Source: Rhodovulum bhavnagarense
GTDB lineage: Bacteria > Pseudomonadota > Alphaproteobacteria > Rhodobacterales > Rhodobacteraceae
Direction of reading: 5' to 3'
Length of the DNA: 64,000 bases
Assembly (NCBI RefSeq): GCF_004343505.1
Contig: NZ_SLXU01000004.1
Span: forward strand, 1 to 64,000
Below are positions 15,345-23,991 of this stretch, piece by piece; positions within the stretch are counted from its first letter, which is position 1, and each line of letters starts with the position of its first letter. Under the pieces are notes generated by a model, which made no database searches, had not been told where the DNA came from, and saw nothing but the letters and a program-made list of their open reading frames with translations. The translations under genes and the position numbers were made by a program.

Positions 15345-16159
15345 GCATCCTCCCCGAACACATGCTCGGCCGCCGGAAATCGGCGCGCGCGGACCTCTTC
15401 GGCATAGGCCGCGATGGCCGCCCCGGCATCGCGCCCCAGCTCGGCATAGCGCTTGGCGAACTTTGGTTTGAAATCCGTGAACAGGCCCAGCATGTCGTCG
15501 ACCACCAGAACCTGCCCGTCGCAACCGGCCGAGGCCCCGATGCCGATGGTGGGAATCGCCACCTCGGCGGTGACACGGTCGGCCAGATCCGCCGGGACCT
15601 TTTCCAGCACGACCGAGAACGCCCCGGCCTCGGCCACCGCGCGGGCATCGGCCAGCACCCGGTCGGCATCCGCGCCGCGCCCCTGCACCTTGTAGCCGCC
15701 CAGCGTGTTGATCGCCTGCGGCGTCAGCCCGACATGGGCCATCACCGGAATGGAGCGCGCCGTCAGGAACCGGACCGTGTCGGCCATCGCCACGCCGCCC
15801 TCCAGCTTGACCGCGCCTGCGCCGGTCTCGGCCATCAGGCGGGCGGCGTTGCGAAAGGCCTGCTCGGGACCTTCCTCGTAGCTGCCAAAGGGCATGTCGA
15901 CCACCATCAGCGCATGGTTGACCCCGCGCGCCACCGCCTGCCCGTGCAGGATCATCATCTCCATCGTGACGCCCAGCGTCGAGGGCAGTCCATGAAGCAC
16001 CATGCCGACGCTGTCGCCGACCAGCACAAGATCGCATTCCGCATCGACCAGCCGGGCCACCGGCGTGGTGTAGGCCGTCAGGCAGACAATGGGCGTGGCG
16101 CCCTTGCGGGCCCGGATATCGACCGGCGTCACTTGGCGTATCGGTGCGCTTGCGCTCAT
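15341..16159 (-). CDS. panB: 3-methyl-2-oxobutanoate hydroxymethyltransferase
   Basis: A 272-residue enzyme that adds a hydroxymethyl group from methylene-tetrahydrofolate to alpha-ketoisovalerate, giving ketopantoate. Diagnostic sequences are [14 protein letters not shown] (metal-binding Asp), [27 protein letters not shown] and [22 protein letters not shown]. The ATG at 16159 gives the normal family length; in-frame sequence upstream is not PanB-like. It heads a panBC operon. Confidence 0.96.
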   Translation of the reverse strand: MSASAPIRQVTPVDIRARKGATPIVCLTAYTTPVARLVDAECDLVLVGDSVGMVLHGLPSTLGVTMEMMILHGQAVARGVNHALMVVDMPFGSYEEGPEQAFRNAARLMAETGAGAVKLEGGVAMADTVRFLTARSIPVMAHVGLTPQAINTLGGYKVQGRGADADRVLADARAVAEAGAFSVVLEKVPADLADRVTAEVAIPTIGIGASAGCDGQVLVVDDMLGLFTDFKPKFAKRYAELGRDAGAAIAAYAEEVRARRFPAAEHVFGEDA

Positions 16160-16603
16160 GGCTCTTACCTCGCACTTCAGGGTGGCCGGGTTTATAGCCA
16201 TGCCGCAGCGCGGAATCCAGCCCCCACGAGGCCCGCCTCCCTGCGTACGACCCGTCTGCGCAGCGCGGATGAAGCGCCCGGATGCCATGGCCGATCCTGC
16301 GAAACGCTTCGCCTGCCCAAGGGAACACCAACCATGATTGCCACGGGACATACGAACGGCCACCTCTTCCAACTCGCCAGGACCGGCGCGGCCAAACGGC
16401 GGATCGAAAGAGCAAACATGACGCGCCGCGCCGTCTGATCGCATCCAGATTGCGTGCCTGCGGCGCACGGCTTTCGTCCCCCCCTTACGGGGCGGACGGA
16501 TTTGGGTATTTGGGCCAAGAAGAAGCCAGCAGGCACGGCTCTGCCACCTTCTTCTTGGTGAAAATACCCATGTCGCCGCGGCGGCCAGGGGCGAATGGCG
16601 GGG
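16160..16603. other. Intergenic gap between panB and the creatinase gene
   Basis: This 444-base gap holds no convincing gene on either strand. It should contain the panB promoter, which I cannot point to, and it carries an inverted pair of the dispersed repeat at 16504-16569 close to the end of the creatinase gene. Confidence 0.6.
16504..16569. repeat. Dispersed repeat, two copies facing each other (long hairpin)
   Basis: One copy reads GGGTATTT-GGG-CCAAGAAGAAG (16504-16525). A second copy in the opposite orientation reads CTTCTTCTTGG-TGA-AAATACCC (16548-16569). Together they form a stem of 8 plus 11 bp with a 3-base mismatch and a 22-base loop. It lies 35 bases beyond the creatinase stop and could act as a transcription terminator or be a mobile REP-like unit. 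Confidence 0.75.
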
Positions 16604-17809
16604 TCATCCAACGACATTGAAATCGGGTCCGTAGGGATAGGCGGTAATATTCTCGGCGCCAGTTTCGGTCAGCACGAGGATATCGTGCTCGCGGTAGCCG
16701 CCTGCACCGGGCTGCCCTTGCGGAATGGTCAGCATCGGTTCCATCGAGACCACCATGCCGGGTTCGAGCACCGTATCGATATCCTCGCGCAACTCCAGCC
16801 CGGCTTCGCGGCCATAGTAATACGAAAGCAATCCGAAGGAGTGACCATAACCGAAGCTGCGATAGCGCAACAGGTCACGTTCTGCGAAGAACGCGTTGAT
16901 CGCACGGGTCACCTCGGCGCAACTCATCCCCGGTTTCAACAGCGACATGCCGTATTCATGGGCGGCCACGTTTGCCTCCCATATCGCGAGGCATTCTGCA
17001 TCCACCTCTGCCGCGAACATGGTGCGTTCCAGCGCCGTGTAATAGCCCGAGATCATCGGAAAGGCGTTGAGCGAAAGGATATCGCCGCGCTGCAAGCGGC
17101 GCGCGGTTACCGGGTTATGCGCGCCGTCGGTGTTCAGACCAGACTGGAACCACGCCCAGGTATCGCGATACTCGGCATCGGGAAACCGGCGGGCGATGTC
17201 CAGTTCCATCGCGTCACGGCCCGCCATGGCGACATCGATTTCGCGCGCGCCGAGGCGCACCGCCTCGCGGATGGCATAGCCGCCCAGATCGGCAACCGCC
17301 GCACCGGCGCGGATCAGCGCGATCTCGGCGGGGCTTTTGCGCATACGCTGCTGCATGGTCGCCGGCGCGATATCCACCGTTTCGCGCGGGCGAAGGAAAG
17401 CATCGAGCCGGTCTTTCTGCGCCAGCGCCAGGTGGTCGGCCTCAAGGCCCAAGGCTCGCCCCTGCCCTGCCACATGGGCCACCGCGCGCCAGAAATTGTC
17501 GCGCGCCCAGTCGGTATAGGTGAGGTTGTCGCCATGGCAGCGCCGCCAGGGCTGGCCGGCATCTATGCCTGCGCTGATCGTCACCGCCTCCGATGCCGTG
17601 ACCACCAGGGCGTAGGGCCGACCGAAGCTGCAATAAAGAAAGCCTGAATAGTAGGCCACGTTCTGCATGGATGTCAGCACCGCAATCTCGACGCCCGCGG
17701 CATCCATCGCCGTGCGCAGGCCCATCAGGCGGGTGTCGTACTCTGCGGACGAAAACGGTAGCGTGGCCTTTTCGCCGTTGTGAAAGCGGAAAAATTCGGG
17801 GCGGGGCAT
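16604..17809 (-). CDS. Creatinase (creatine amidinohydrolase)
   Basis: A 401-residue member of the M24 (pita-bread) fold that is predicted to hydrolyse creatine to sarcosine and urea. The match to the known Pseudomonas creatinase is strong as I remember that sequence: YYSGFLYCSFGRPYALVVT, AGIDAGQPWRR, TWAWFQSGLNTDGAHNPVT (active-site His), GYYTALERTMF, FGYGHSFG, GREAGLELREDIDTVLEPGM and GAGGYREHD. The length is within two residues of that enzyme. The start is placed at 17809, which aligns with the family N-terminus. No sarcosine oxidase, creatininase or urease gene is nearby, so downstream steps would be encoded elsewhere. Confidence 0.9.
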   Translation of the reverse strand: MPRPEFFRFHNGEKATLPFSSAEYDTRLMGLRTAMDAAGVEIAVLTSMQNVAYYSGFLYCSFGRPYALVVTASEAVTISAGIDAGQPWRRCHGDNLTYTDWARDNFWRAVAHVAGQGRALGLEADHLALAQKDRLDAFLRPRETVDIAPATMQQRMRKSPAEIALIRAGAAVADLGGYAIREAVRLGAREIDVAMAGRDAMELDIARRFPDAEYRDTWAWFQSGLNTDGAHNPVTARRLQRGDILSLNAFPMISGYYTALERTMFAAEVDAECLAIWEANVAAHEYGMSLLKPGMSCAEVTRAINAFFAERDLLRYRSFGYGHSFGLLSYYYGREAGLELREDIDTVLEPGMVVSMEPMLTIPQGQPGAGGYREHDILVLTETGAENITAYPYGPDFNVVG

Positions 17810-18267
17810 TCGGCTCTCCGAGGCTCGGGGGCCCGGAAGATCACCGGACCACGGGCGATCCCGGCGTTCAGGACGGTGGACGGGTTCGCGCCGCCGGGCC
17901 TTGGGTAACATCCCGCGGCGACGCCATCGCCACGCGGCCCGCTGTCGAGTTTAGCCCAAGCGCGCGCGTCGGCAAGCCGGGCCTGAATGCCAGGCTCGAG
18001 ACCGTGGCCGCGCTGCGCGAGGCGCTGGACCCGACGGACGGCATGCATATGCCCGGAATTGACCTATGTGGCGCGAGCAGGAGTTGCGCATGACCGTTTC
18101 CCGATACGCCGGCGCGGTTGGACGCCGCGCCCGCAATCCCGCTTTCCGACGGCTGAGGCTGTTATTTTCCCGCGAAAGATCTTGCGTTTCTTCGTAGAAG
18201 AAAAAAGGCGCGGGCGTTCCGCCCGGGCGGGTGAGTATTTGGACCAAGAAGAAGACCGGGGGGCGCG
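17810..18267. other. Divergent intergenic region, creatinase/P1 peptidase
   Basis: This 458-base gap lies between two divergent genes and must hold both promoters; I see no near-consensus promoter in it. A short hairpin (TTTCTTC-GTA-GAAGAAA, 18187-18203) and one copy of the dispersed repeat (18211-18254) lie at the right end. No gene is supported. Confidence 0.55.
18211..18254 (+). repeat. Dispersed repeat copy upstream of the P1 peptidase
   Basis: A hairpin CGGGCG-TTC-CGCCCG (18211-18225) is followed by GTGAGTATTT, a 3-base gap and CCAAGAAGAAG (18244-18254). The order hairpin, TATTT box, CCAAGAAGAAG is the same as at the other loci. Here it ends only 13 bases before a start codon. Confidence 0.65.
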
Positions 18268-19263
18268 ATGCGGCCGGGAAGGCGGAACTTGATTACCGAT
18301 GTGGCCGGGCTGATGGTCGGACAGGCCCATGACACGCGCCTGAAATCGGGCGTGAGCGTGGTCGTGGGCGAGCGGCCTTTCGTGGCCGGGGTTCACGTGA
18401 TGGGCGGCGCGCCCGGCACGCGCGAGACCGATCTTCTGGCCCCCGACAGGCTGGTGCAGGAGGTCGATGCACTGGTTCTGTCGGGCGGCTCGGCCTTTGG
18501 ACTGGATGCCGCCGCCGGCGTGGTCGAGGGCCTGCGCGCGGCGGGCCGCGGCTATGCCGTGGGCGAGACCCGCGTGCCGATCGTACCGGCGGCGATCCTG
18601 TTCGACCTGCTCAATGGCGGGCGCAAGGACTGGCATCAATCGCCTTACCGGGCCCTGGGTCGCGCGGCGCTGGAACATGCCGGGACGGGGGTCGTGCTTG
18701 GCACGGCCGGGGCCGGATTCGGGGCGACCACGGCGGATCTGAAGGGCGGACTTGGATCGGCCTCGGTGGTACTGGATGGCGGTTACACCGTCGGAGCGCT
18801 GGTGGCGGTAAACGCCTTGGGATCGGCAGTGATGGGCGGTGGGCCGGAATTCTGGGCGGCGCCCTGGGAAATGGAAGGCGAGTTCGGCGGGTTGGGCATG
18901 GGCCGTGCGGATCCCGGCGCCGAGCCGCGGCCCAAGACCGGCGCGTGCACGGCCACCACGATTGCCATCGTTGCCACCGATGCGCGGCTGAACCAGGCAC
19001 AGGCCACGCGACTGGCCGTGGCCGCCCATGACGGGATGGCCCGCGCACTATGCCCCAGCCATACGCTGATGGACGGCGACCTGGTTTTTGCCGCGGCCAC
19101 CGGGGCCCGCGCGCTGTCCGATCCCGAGGGCGACGCGCTGCGGCTGGGTCACGCCGCGGCCGTCTGCCTGGCCCGCGCGATCGCGCGCGGTATCTACCAT
19201 GCATCGGACTGTCCCGGCGACACCTTGCCGAGTTGGCAGGATCGCTTTGGGACACGGGCCTGA
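18268..19263 (+). CDS. P1 family peptidase (DmpA/NylC-like)
   Basis: A 331-residue N-terminal-nucleophile hydrolase of the P1 family, which includes L-aminopeptidase DmpA, beta-peptidyl aminopeptidases and nylon-oligomer hydrolase NylC. The family shows in GLMVGQAHD near the start, LSGGSAFGLDAAAGV, the RVPIVPAAILFDL segment and the region TGACTATTIAIVATDA (about residues 227-242) where the precursor is expected to cut itself before a Thr nucleophile. The substrate cannot be read from sequence. It is divergent from creatinase and convergent with the formamidase-like gene. Confidence 0.85.
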   Translation: MRPGRRNLITDVAGLMVGQAHDTRLKSGVSVVVGERPFVAGVHVMGGAPGTRETDLLAPDRLVQEVDALVLSGGSAFGLDAAAGVVEGLRAAGRGYAVGETRVPIVPAAILFDLLNGGRKDWHQSPYRALGRAALEHAGTGVVLGTAGAGFGATTADLKGGLGSASVVLDGGYTVGALVAVNALGSAVMGGGPEFWAAPWEMEGEFGGLGMGRADPGAEPRPKTGACTATTIAIVATDARLNQAQATRLAVAAHDGMARALCPSHTLMDGDLVFAAATGARALSDPEGDALRLGHAAAVCLARAIARGIYHASDCPGDTLPSWQDRFGTRA

Positions 19264-19341
19264 GTCAAGGCGCCTATCGATCCATGATCGGGGAAAGCCG
19301 ATGGCGCGGACAGGTTGGAAACGTCGGTACGGTGACGAAGA

Positions 19342-20163
19342 TCACGTCGGCACGGCATCGAGCAGCGCCCCGGTCAGCGGGCTATCGGGCCTGGCAAACC
19401 CCTCGATCACATCGAAATGGTGGCGTGCTGCATCGATGCTCAGCGCCGCGCCGGGCCAGGCCGCGGCCAGCCATCGCGCCTGGTCGAGAAAGGCCGGCCG
19501 CTCGGCCCCGCCGACCCAGATCACGACCGGCACGTCGGGACGCGGGGTGTGGCAGACCGGGCTTTGCGCACGCGCCTCGGGCTCGTCCAGGCCGAGCGCG
19601 GTGTTCATCTGCGTCCGCATAAGCGGGCGAAGGTCGGAAAGGGGCGAAACGGGCACCACGCGGGCGATCCGCGCGGCGACCGTTTCGGGCAGGTGGATAT
19701 CCTTGCAGATCATCCGCGCCACCAGGTGCCCGCCGGCGGAATGACCCGCCAACACGATCGGCCCCCTGGGCAAAAGACGCGCCATTACCCCAAGCGCCTG
19801 CGCGATATCATGCGTGATGCAGGCGATGCCGACCTCGGGCGCCAGCCGGTAGGAGGGCAGCGCCACCGCCCAGCCGCGCGCCAGCGGCCCCGCCGCCAGG
19901 TGCGACCAGAAAGATTTGTCGAACCGCAACCAGTAACCGCCATGGACGAAGACAGCCAGGCCAGCCGGAGCACCCGGGGGCATGAACAGGTCGAAACGCT
20001 GGCGCGGGTGGTGCCCATAGGGCAGATCGCATTCCCCAAACGCGCCGGCACGAAAGGCCGCTGCCGCCTCTGCCCAGCGCGACGGATAGTCGGCCGCGCC
20101 GGGGATGTGGGCGGCGTTGGCATAGGCATCGTCCCAGTCGATGCCGTCCTCTTGTCTGGACAT
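19342..20163 (-). CDS. Alpha/beta hydrolase, kynurenine-formamidase-like
   Basis: A 273-residue hydrolase. VFVHGGYWLRFDKS carries the HGGYW oxyanion motif seen in kynurenine formamidases (arylformamidases), GHSAGGH holds the nucleophile Ser, and VWVGGAERPAF and HHFDVIEGF near the end supply the acid and His. This family hydrolyses N-formylkynurenine or related amides and esters. The ATG at 20163 follows a G-rich sequence; one at 20178 is also possible. It is divergent from gabD with an inverted repeat between them. No kynureninase or tryptophan dioxygenase is in view, so the kynurenine role is unproven. Confidence 0.8.
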   Translation of the reverse strand: MSRQEDGIDWDDAYANAAHIPGAADYPSRWAEAAAAFRAGAFGECDLPYGHHPRQRFDLFMPPGAPAGLAVFVHGGYWLRFDKSFWSHLAAGPLARGWAVALPSYRLAPEVGIACITHDIAQALGVMARLLPRGPIVLAGHSAGGHLVARMICKDIHLPETVAARIARVVPVSPLSDLRPLMRTQMNTALGLDEPEARAQSPVCHTPRPDVPVVIWVGGAERPAFLDQARWLAAAWPGAALSIDAARHHFDVIEGFARPDSPLTGALLDAVPT

Positions 20164-20179
20164 CGCCCCACCCCCCATG

Positions 20180-20196
20180 GTTTGCCTTGGGCAAAC
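20180..20196. promoter_or_regulatory. Inverted repeat, possible operator between hydrolase and gabD
   Basis: GTTTGCCTTGGGCAAAC: perfect 7-bp arms around TTG. It lies 18 bases before the gabD start and just upstream of the divergent hydrolase start, where a repressor could control both. No regulator gene is adjacent. Confidence 0.45.
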
Positions 20197-20213
20197 AACA
20201 GGGAGAATGACCG

Positions 20214-21686
20214 ATGCCTGCCCCAGATCTCAAGCGCCTTTTGAACGATCCCGACCTCCTGGAAAGCCGTGCTTATGTCGCCGGGGCCTGGATCGATGCG
20301 GATGACGGCGCGACATTCGAGGTTCTCAACCCTGCCGACGGCAGTGTCCTGACATCGGTGCCCGACCTGACCCGCACCGAGACCGCCCGCGCCATCGCCG
20401 CCGCCAGGGCCGCGCAGAAGGACTGGGCCGCGCGCACCGCCAAGGAACGGGCCAATATCCTGCGCAAATGGTTCGAGTTGATGATGGCCGCCCAGGACGA
20501 CCTGGCGGTGATCCTGACCGCCGAGATGGGCAAGCCGCTGGCCGAGGCGAAGGGCGAGATCGCCTATGGCGCCTCTTTCGTGGAATGGTTCGCCGAAGAG
20601 GCCAAGCGCATCTATGGCGAGACGATCCCGGGTCACCAGCCGGACAAGCGGCTGATGGTGATCCGCCAGCCCGTGGGCGTGGTCGGCGCGATCACCCCGT
20701 GGAACTTCCCCAACGCGATGATCACCCGCAAGGCCGCGCCGGCGCTGGCCGCGGGCTGTGCCTTCCTTGTGAAACCGGCGGAGGATACGCCGCTGTCGGC
20801 GCTGGCGCTGGCGGTGCTGGCCGAACGGGCGGGACTGCCCGCGGGCCTCTTCTCGGTGATCACCTCGACCCGGTCGGCCGATATCGGCAAGGAGTTCTGC
20901 GAGAACCCGACGATCGCCAAGATCACCTTCACCGGGTCGACCCAGGTCGGGCGCATCCTGCTGGAACAGGCCGCGCCGCAGGTCAAGAAATGCTCGATGG
21001 AGTTGGGCGGCAACGCGCCCTTCATCGTGTTCGACGACGCCGACCTGGACGCGGCGGTCGAGGGCGCCATCGCCTGCAAGTTCCGCAATAACGGCCAGAC
21101 CTGCGTCTGCGCAAACCGGATCTACGTGCAGGCGGGCATATATGACGCCTTCGCCGCGAAACTGGCCGAGGCCGTGGGCCGGCTGCGCGTGGGCAACGGG
21201 ATGGACGAGGGCATTGATCTGGGGCCGCTGATTTCCGTCGCCGCGCTCGACAAGGTCGAGGACCATATCAAGGATGCCACAGCAAAAGGTGGCCAGATCC
21301 TGCGCGGCGGGCAGCGGCACGGCAATGGCGGCACCTTCTTCGAGCCCACGGTGGTGACCGGCGCCACGCAAGAGATGAAATGCGCAACCGAGGAAACTTT
21401 TGGTCCCTTTGCGCCACTTTTCAGGTTCGAGACCGAGGATGATGTGATCGCCATGGCGAACGACACGATTTTCGGCCTGGCCTCCTATTTCTATGCCCGG
21501 GATCTGTCGCGCGTCTACAAGGTGGCCGAAGCGCTGGAATACGGGATCGTGGGGATCAATACCGGGATCATCTCGACCGAGGTCGCGCCCTTTGGCGGGG
21601 TCAAGCAATCGGGGCTGGGCCGCGAGGGCAGCCGCCACGGAATCGAGGACTATCTGGAGATGAAATACATCTGCCTGTCGGTCTGA
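20214..21686 (+). CDS. gabD: NAD(P)-dependent succinate-semialdehyde dehydrogenase
   Basis: A 490-residue aldehyde dehydrogenase that oxidises succinate semialdehyde to succinate, the last step of GABA breakdown. Visible: GVVGAITPWNFPNAMI (cofactor), KPAEDTPLSALAL, FTGSTQVGR, the catalytic Glu in MELGGNAPFIVFDDADLD, the catalytic Cys in NNGQTCVCANRI, and the C-terminal FGGVKQSGLGREGSRHGIEDYLEMKY characteristic of GabD. GGGAGA lies 7 bases before the ATG. No GABA transaminase is adjacent. Confidence 0.93.
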   Translation: MPAPDLKRLLNDPDLLESRAYVAGAWIDADDGATFEVLNPADGSVLTSVPDLTRTETARAIAAARAAQKDWAARTAKERANILRKWFELMMAAQDDLAVILTAEMGKPLAEAKGEIAYGASFVEWFAEEAKRIYGETIPGHQPDKRLMVIRQPVGVVGAITPWNFPNAMITRKAAPALAAGCAFLVKPAEDTPLSALALAVLAERAGLPAGLFSVITSTRSADIGKEFCENPTIAKITFTGSTQVGRILLEQAAPQVKKCSMELGGNAPFIVFDDADLDAAVEGAIACKFRNNGQTCVCANRIYVQAGIYDAFAAKLAEAVGRLRVGNGMDEGIDLGPLISVAALDKVEDHIKDATAKGGQILRGGQRHGNGGTFFEPTVVTGATQEMKCATEETFGPFAPLFRFETEDDVIAMANDTIFGLASYFYARDLSRVYKVAEALEYGIVGINTGIISTEVAPFGGVKQSGLGREGSRHGIEDYLEMKYICLSV

Positions 21687-22037
21687 GCCGGTGACGACGG
21701 TTTCGGCTTGCCTGCGGCAAGCCGACCGGTCGGGGGCGCCGCCCCCGTCGCCGCCTTCGCGGCGACTCCCCCCGGGGGGTATTTTTACCAAGAAGAAGAG
21801 GGGAAGGTGGTGCGCACGGAACAGCCGGGCAGTGCGACAGGCGCCGGCCGGGAGGGGCGATTTCGCTTGACCACGTGCGAGGTAACAGCCGAACATCAGA
21901 GCGAGGGGACAGCGGCCCGACGCCTCCGGCGGCCGCACCCATGGGGGGGCAGCGCGCGTGGTGCCCGGCCCGGGCGCAGCGGATCGGCGGCAGACCTGGC
22001 CCCTGCCCCGCGCACGCGACAGACCGGAGGATGACAG
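21687..22037. other. Intergenic gap after gabD with dispersed repeat
   Basis: This 351-base gap between gabD and the EF-G-like gene has no supported gene. Its left half is occupied by the dispersed repeat (21732-21798), which may end gabD transcription. The right half is GC-rich without a recognisable promoter. Confidence 0.6.
21732..21798 (+). repeat. Dispersed repeat copy downstream of gabD
   Basis: Three parts in order: GGGGGC-GCC-GCCCCC (21732-21746), hairpin GTCGCCGC-CTTC-GCGGCGAC (21747-21766), then a C-run/G-run followed by TATTTTTA and CCAAGAAGAAG (21788-21798). It is the longest copy and is almost the same in layout as the one at 44311. The hairpin followed by a T-rich box resembles an intrinsic terminator for gabD. 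Confidence 0.75.
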
Positions 22038-23972
22038 ATGCGCTGTTTCACGATCATGGGCCCCTCGCAAGCGGGCAAGACAACGCTGTTGGAGGCGTTG
22101 GGATCGCTTGAGGGACGGTCCATTGCCGCCGAGTTCACCGATGCGCTGGCAGTGCGCCAGTTCACCTACCTGGACGAATCCTGGATCGGGTTCGACATTG
22201 CGGGCGGCCCCGATTACCTGGGCCATGCCGGCGGGGCGCTGGCGGCGTCAGATGCAGCCATCCTGTGCGTCGCGCCCGATCCGCAGGCCGCAGTGCTGGC
22301 CGCGCCCTATTTGCGGCTGATCGAGGAATCGCGCGTCCCCTGCTTCATCTTCATCAACAAGATGGACCTCGATGAGGCCCGCATCCGTGACATCGTCGCC
22401 GCACTCCAGGCCTATGCGGGACATCACATCGTTTTGCGCCAGGCCCCAATCCGCGATGCCGAGGGGCATGTAACCGGCTCGGTCGACCTGGTCTCGGAAC
22501 GTGCCTTCAAGTATCGTGAGGGCAAACCGTCGCGCCTGGTCGAGATTCCGTCCCATGTGCAGGACCGGGAACAGGAGGCGCGCGCCGACCTGCTGGAGCA
22601 TCTGGCCGATTACGACGACCACCTGATGGAGGAGCTGATCGAGGATCGTCAGCCGGCCCCCGCGGAGATCTATTCGGTGCTGGCCGAGGCCCATCGCGAC
22701 AACCGCGTCATGGCCGCCTACCTGGGCGCGGCAAGCCATGGCAACGGGGTGACGCGTCTGATGAAGGCCCTGCGCCACGAAGCGCCGGGCATGGAGGCCA
22801 TCGGCACGCGACTGGGGATCGAGGATGCGCTGGCCATCGGGGTGGCCTCGGACACAAAACGCCATGTCGGCAAGTCAGTCCTGATCCGCGCGCTGGGACC
22901 GGGCATCCGGCATGCCGCCCCCCTTGCGGGCGGCACCATCGGCAGCCTGACAGGCCTTGACGGCAAGCCCGCACCAGAGCCGCTGGCCACCGGTGGGGTC
23001 GCGGTGGCGGTCAAATCCGATCACATGGAACCAGGGCTGGCCTACTGCGCCGAGCGCAGCACGCCCCTGCCCGCCTGGACCCGCGGGCGCCCACCCGCCT
23101 ATGCCCGCGTTCTGAGCCCTGCCAATGAGCGCGACGATGCCCGCCTGTCGGCGGCGATTGCCCGCATGGCGGCCAGCGATCCAGGAATGTGGACCACGCA
23201 GGACGGCACGACCGGGCAACTCGTCGTCAGGCTGCAAGGGCCTCTCCACCTGCGCCGGGTTCTCGCCAAGCTGGCCGGCGAGTTCGGAATCGAGGCGGTG
23301 GAACAACCCGTTTCGGGTATCTACCGCGAAACGATCACCAAGACCGTCACGACCCGTCACCGCCACCGTAAGCAGTCGGGCGGCGCGGGGCAGTTCGCCG
23401 ATGTGGAACTGAGCGTGCGGCCGCTGGATCGCGGCACGGGATTCGGCTTCGACGAGACGGTCAAGGGCGGCGCGGTACCGCGCAACTTCATCCCCGCGGT
23501 AGAGGCCGGCGCGCGCGAGGCGATGGAGCGGGGGCCGCTGGGATTCCCCGTTGTGGATGTTGCGGTAACGTTGAGCGATGGCAAGCATCACGCGGTCGAC
23601 AGTTCGGACCATGCCTTTCGGACCGCCGCCAGGAATGGCGTGCGCGAGGCGCTTGAACAGGCGGGTCCGGTGGTGTTGCACCCGATCGACCGGGTGGCGA
23701 TCCACCTGCCCAGTATCCATAGCGGCGCACTTGTGGCACTGGCCAGCAGCCTCAAGGGCCAGGTCCTGGGATTCGCCGCGCATCCCGAAGCGCGCGGCTG
23801 GGATGTATTCGAGGCGTTGATCCCAGCCTCGGCGCAAGAAGAACTTTTCCAGGCGTTGGGCGGGTTGACCCATGGCACCGCGTGGTTCGAGGCCCGGTTC
23901 GACCATTACGAAGAGTTGCACGGCAAGGAGGCCGAGCGCATCTGCCAGGCGCGGGCCGCCGAACTGGCCTGA
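22038..23972 (+). CDS. Elongation factor G-like protein with degenerate G domain
   Basis: A 644-residue paralogue of EF-G, shorter than canonical EF-G (about 700). The P-loop (GPSQAGKTT, residues 8-16) and the NKMD motif (INKMDLDE) remain. The G3 region, DTPGHVD in EF-G, reads DIAGGPDYLG, so the catalytic His is replaced by Gly. Domains II-V are recognisable, for example QSGGAGQFADVELSVRPL and GGLTHGTAWFEARFDHYEELHG near the end. Such EF-G-like proteins occur in bacteria with unclear function; a ribosome-related role is inference. GGAGGATGACAG precedes the ATG. It converges with the M16 genes. Confidence 0.88.
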   Translation: MRCFTIMGPSQAGKTTLLEALGSLEGRSIAAEFTDALAVRQFTYLDESWIGFDIAGGPDYLGHAGGALAASDAAILCVAPDPQAAVLAAPYLRLIEESRVPCFIFINKMDLDEARIRDIVAALQAYAGHHIVLRQAPIRDAEGHVTGSVDLVSERAFKYREGKPSRLVEIPSHVQDREQEARADLLEHLADYDDHLMEELIEDRQPAPAEIYSVLAEAHRDNRVMAAYLGAASHGNGVTRLMKALRHEAPGMEAIGTRLGIEDALAIGVASDTKRHVGKSVLIRALGPGIRHAAPLAGGTIGSLTGLDGKPAPEPLATGGVAVAVKSDHMEPGLAYCAERSTPLPAWTRGRPPAYARVLSPANERDDARLSAAIARMAASDPGMWTTQDGTTGQLVVRLQGPLHLRRVLAKLAGEFGIEAVEQPVSGIYRETITKTVTTRHRHRKQSGGAGQFADVELSVRPLDRGTGFGFDETVKGGAVPRNFIPAVEAGAREAMERGPLGFPVVDVAVTLSDGKHHAVDSSDHAFRTAARNGVREALEQAGPVVLHPIDRVAIHLPSIHSGALVALASSLKGQVLGFAAHPEARGWDVFEALIPASAQEELFQALGGLTHGTAWFEARFDHYEELHGKEAERICQARAAELA

Positions 23973-23991
23973 GCCGCTGTGCAAGGGCCGC

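Noticed and set aside
14493-16415. A single long frame suggesting a fused protein ending in PanC
   Set aside because: Only the part from 15344 on is PanC; the upstream part of that frame is out of frame with PanB and not protein-like. PanB is read in another frame with its own ATG and an ATGA junction.
19785-22226. Long minus-strand frame across gabD and beyond
   Set aside because: It is the antisense of gabD in GC-rich DNA, with no family resemblance, and it runs through the hydrolase gene in a wrong frame.
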